Assembly (NCBI GenBank): GCA_965277835.1
Contig: OZ255841.1
Coordinates: 558,001-622,000 of the forward strand
Direction of reading: 5' to 3'
Source: Arcticimaribacter sp965277835
Lineage (GTDB): Bacteria; Bacteroidota; Bacteroidia; Flavobacteriales; Flavobacteriaceae
DNA length: 64,000 nucleotides
Shown here in pieces: positions 62,017 through 64,000 of the stretch. Positions within the stretch are counted from its first letter, which is position 1, and every line of letters begins with the position of its first letter. The position numbers and the translations under genes were made by a program. A model generated the notes under the pieces. The model was not told where the DNA came from. It ran no database searches and worked only from the letters and a program-made list of their open reading frames with translations.

Positions 62017-64000
62017 ATGAAATCAATTTTCTTTCTTTTATTAGTCCCGTTCTTTGTTACAGCGCAAAATGAAAAACTTCCAATCTTTGATGGTGTAGTA
62101 ACTGAAGAAGAATGGGAAGAAGGAGAACAATTTACAATTGATTATGAAATTAGTCCAGGGAATAATGCTCCAGCTCCTGTAGAAACAAAAGCCTTTATTC
62201 AATATAGTGAAACACATTTATATGTAGGTTTTATTGCTTATATAGATATGAGTACACTCCGTTCATCTATCCGAAACCGTGATGAAGGATATCGCGATGA
62301 TTTTGTAATGGTAGGTTTAGACACCTATGCAGATGGACGGTATATGGTAAGTTTAGGCGCTAATGCCGAAGGCAATCAACTGGACTTAAAGTTTTTACCT
62401 AACGGAGACGATGACACTTCCTATAATGTTAATTTCGAATCAAAAGCATCAAAGCACGAAGATGCGTATCATGTTGAGCTAAAAATTCCTTTTAGTGTGT
62501 TACAGTTCAAAAACGAAAAATCCATGAAATGGAACATACTACTCTATCGTTCTACTTATACCAAAGATAGTAGAAGTCGAATAATAAACTTTCCTATCGA
62601 TTTGAATAATCCTTGCTTAGCGTGTCAAACTCCAGTTCAAATAACATTAAATAATATAAAACCTAAAAATAGAGTTGAACTTATTCCTTATGGGGTTAGT
62701 AACATAGCTGGAGAACGTGACGAAAATGAATTTAACTTTGGAGGTTTAAAAGGAACTGTTGGATTAAGTGGGTTGTTCGATCTAAATAACACGACTTCGC
62801 TTGAATATGCTATAAACCCAGATTTTTCGCAAGTTGAAGCTGATGTATCTCAAATTATTGCTAATAATACTTTTGCAATAGCTTTTCCCGAACGCCGTGC
62901 ATATTTTAATGAGGGGAACGATATAATTAGTTCTAACCTAAGAACAGTATATACTCGGGCAATTAGCAAACCTCTTTTATCCACAAAACTTATTAGTCAA
63001 GGAGAAAAAAACCGAGTGTATTGGTTAGCTGCTTACGATGAGTCTTCTCCCTATCTAATTGGAGGCGAAAACAAATCTTATTCAGGAGTTGGAGGGAGTG
63101 CATATTCGAGTATATTCAAATATCAAAGAGCTTATAAACAAGGGAGCAACATTAGTTTCACAAGTACTAACAGATTTTTTAAAGACTCAGGGTATGGTCA
63201 TATTGTTGGGCTTAGTGGTTTATGGCGATTTGCAGAATCATATACTGCCGAAATAGAAGCTAATATGAGCTTAACAAAAGAACCAACTGCCGATTGGATA
63301 GATACTGAAGATGTTGTTAATGGAAAGACAGTAAAATTAGATGGAGAGGAACTCAAAGGAGATGCAATTTATTTTTCTTTGCAGAGAAACACTAAAAACT
63401 GGAACTCCTCTTTCGAATACAGTCATCTTTCGCCCCATTATCAAGCACCTTTAGGGTTTGTTTCTCGAAATAATAGAAGAGGCTTTGAATTTGTACAACG
63501 CTATCAAAAATTCTTTGAAGAAGATGACGCTCTAAAAGAGTTAAATACTAGGCTTGGAGTAGATTATAATTTTAACTATGATGGTATAACAAAATATAGC
63601 AGCATTTTTGGAGCTACTTATATTCAATATAAAGGAAATTTTGAAAACTTTATTGATTACTCTTATACACTAAACGAAGAATATGAAGGATTCAATGCTA
63701 AAGGGCTATATGATGTAGGTGTTTGGACAGCCTATAATCCTTCCGAAAAAATACGTATAGGCGTATATACTTCTGTAAGAGAACGTGTTTGGTACGATGA
63801 AGATAATCCGACTGTAGGAGATGGCTTTTTTATAGGAACATTTAACAATTTTCAGGTAACTCCAAAATTGCGTATAAGCCCCACATTTAGATACTCCCAC
63901 TTAAAAAATAGAGAAGAAGGTGGATTTCACTTCAAAACTTATATAGGAAGGGTAAACGTTAACTATCAATTCAACGAAACTTTTTCTTTTAGAGTAATAG
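62017..64000 (+). CDS. DUF5916-type carbohydrate-binding/beta-barrel protein (partial at window end)
   Basis: The frame opens at ATG 62017 and is still open at 64000, showing 661 residues. A signal peptide (MKSIFFLLLVPFFVTAQ) is followed by a CBM9-like domain (residues about 20-210: 'PIFDGVVTEEEW', 'AFIQYSETHLYVGFIAY', 'YRDDFVMVGLDTYADGRYMV', 'AYHVELKIPFSVLQF'). The characteristic 'LEYAINPDFSQVEADVSQI' and 'FAIAFPERRAYFNEGNDI' segments come next. Amphipathic strands of an outer-membrane barrel follow. This is the DUF5916 family, whose function is not known but which is common in polysaccharide-degrading Bacteroidota. The frame has normal composition and no break. Confidence 0.88.
   Translation, partial: MKSIFFLLLVPFFVTAQNEKLPIFDGVVTEEEWEEGEQFTIDYEISPGNNAPAPVETKAFIQYSETHLYVGFIAYIDMSTLRSSIRNRDEGYRDDFVMVGLDTYADGRYMVSLGANAEGNQLDLKFLPNGDDDTSYNVNFESKASKHEDAYHVELKIPFSVLQFKNEKSMKWNILLYRSTYTKDSRSRIINFPIDLNNPCLACQTPVQITLNNIKPKNRVELIPYGVSNIAGERDENEFNFGGLKGTVGLSGLFDLNNTTSLEYAINPDFSQVEADVSQIIANNTFAIAFPERRAYFNEGNDIISSNLRTVYTRAISKPLLSTKLISQGEKNRVYWLAAYDESSPYLIGGENKSYSGVGGSAYSSIFKYQRAYKQGSNISFTSTNRFFKDSGYGHIVGLSGLWRFAESYTAEIEANMSLTKEPTADWIDTEDVVNGKTVKLDGEELKGDAIYFSLQRNTKNWNSSFEYSHLSPHYQAPLGFVSRNNRRGFEFVQRYQKFFEEDDALKELNTRLGVDYNFNYDGITKYSSIFGATYIQYKGNFENFIDYSYTLNEEYEGFNAKGLYDVGVWTAYNPSEKIRIGVYTSVRERVWYDEDNPTVGDGFFIGTFNNFQVTPKLRISPTFRYSHLKNREEGGFHFKTYIGRVNVNYQFNETFSFRVI

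Noticed and set aside
63059..63256. 65-residue plus-strand frame inside the DUF5916 gene
   Set aside because: It is in a different frame from a continuous 661-residue coding frame with recognisable motifs.
1..64000. tRNA, rRNA or riboswitch elements
   Set aside because: No intergenic stretch shows a cloverleaf, a GGTTCGA-like T arm or a known riboswitch core. Gaps are short and A/T-rich.

Overview
The window is AT-rich chromosomal DNA of a member of the Bacteroidota, most likely a flavobacterium (family Flavobacteriaceae). The evidence is: Bacteroidota-type -7 promoter boxes (TAnnTTTG), weak or absent Shine-Dalgarno sequences, lineage-restricted families (CAL67264 membrane protein, DUF6452/DUF6048 pair, DUF5916 barrel), a menaquinone cluster, ClpC with GyrA, and ornithine aminotransferase of the flavobacterial type. 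Most of it is ordinary core genome, tightly packed, with no gene-free stretch above about 215 bases. I saw no rRNA, tRNA, CRISPR array, insertion sequence or integrase.

Layout. 1-2003: the tail of an unrecognised gene, then a very AT-rich accessory gene joining a degenerate N6-methylase/specificity-like part to an AlbA_2 (Schlafen-type) domain. 2047-3921: EttA with a small membrane protein. 4058-5686: acyl-CoA carboxylase beta subunit. 5683-14466 (minus): a nearly complete menaquinone cluster (hotdog thioesterase, menF, menD, menB, menA, menC, a CPBP protease, menE). It is interrupted by a PH-like membrane protein gene flanked by imperfect direct repeats derived from the menF end. 14622-21267: a small membrane protein, a PgpH-like c-di-AMP phosphodiesterase, a TPR protein and gyrA. 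21482-24016: clpC. 24121-28901: thrABC behind a candidate threonine-rich leader peptide. 28898-31684: secreted aminopeptidase P and gcvT. 31810-34090: a three-gene RimK module (retropepsin-like protease, ATP-grasp ligase, M14 deacylase), followed by small methyltransferase and membrane genes to 37388. 37463-41060: dnaK, panB and an RluA pseudouridine synthase. 41023-42594: an unrecognised helical protein.

42736-48573 is a leucine operon leuA-leuC-leuD-(second IPMS/citramalate-synthase-like gene)-leuB. 48634-51619 is a tandem duplication of a lipoprotein S41 peptidase gene. The duplication copied the first 55 bp of the next gene (M23 peptidase), leaving a truncated relic between the copies. 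53290-54471 is a small repressor module: an S24-type HTH regulator divergent from two tiny genes, with helically phased 8-bp repeats at the start codon. The rest holds a cysteine desulfurase, ornithine aminotransferase, rlmD, DUF6452/DUF6048, a THUMP methyltransferase, a ZIP transporter and the start of a DUF5916 outer-membrane protein that runs off the window.

The best candidates for something undescribed are the methylase-like/AlbA_2 fusion, the PH-gene insertion with menF-tail repeats, the S41 duplication with its relic start, the threonine leader, and palindromes at the dnaK and clpC promoters. No single locus is a convincing large new system. All names are by motif recognition; no database search was run.
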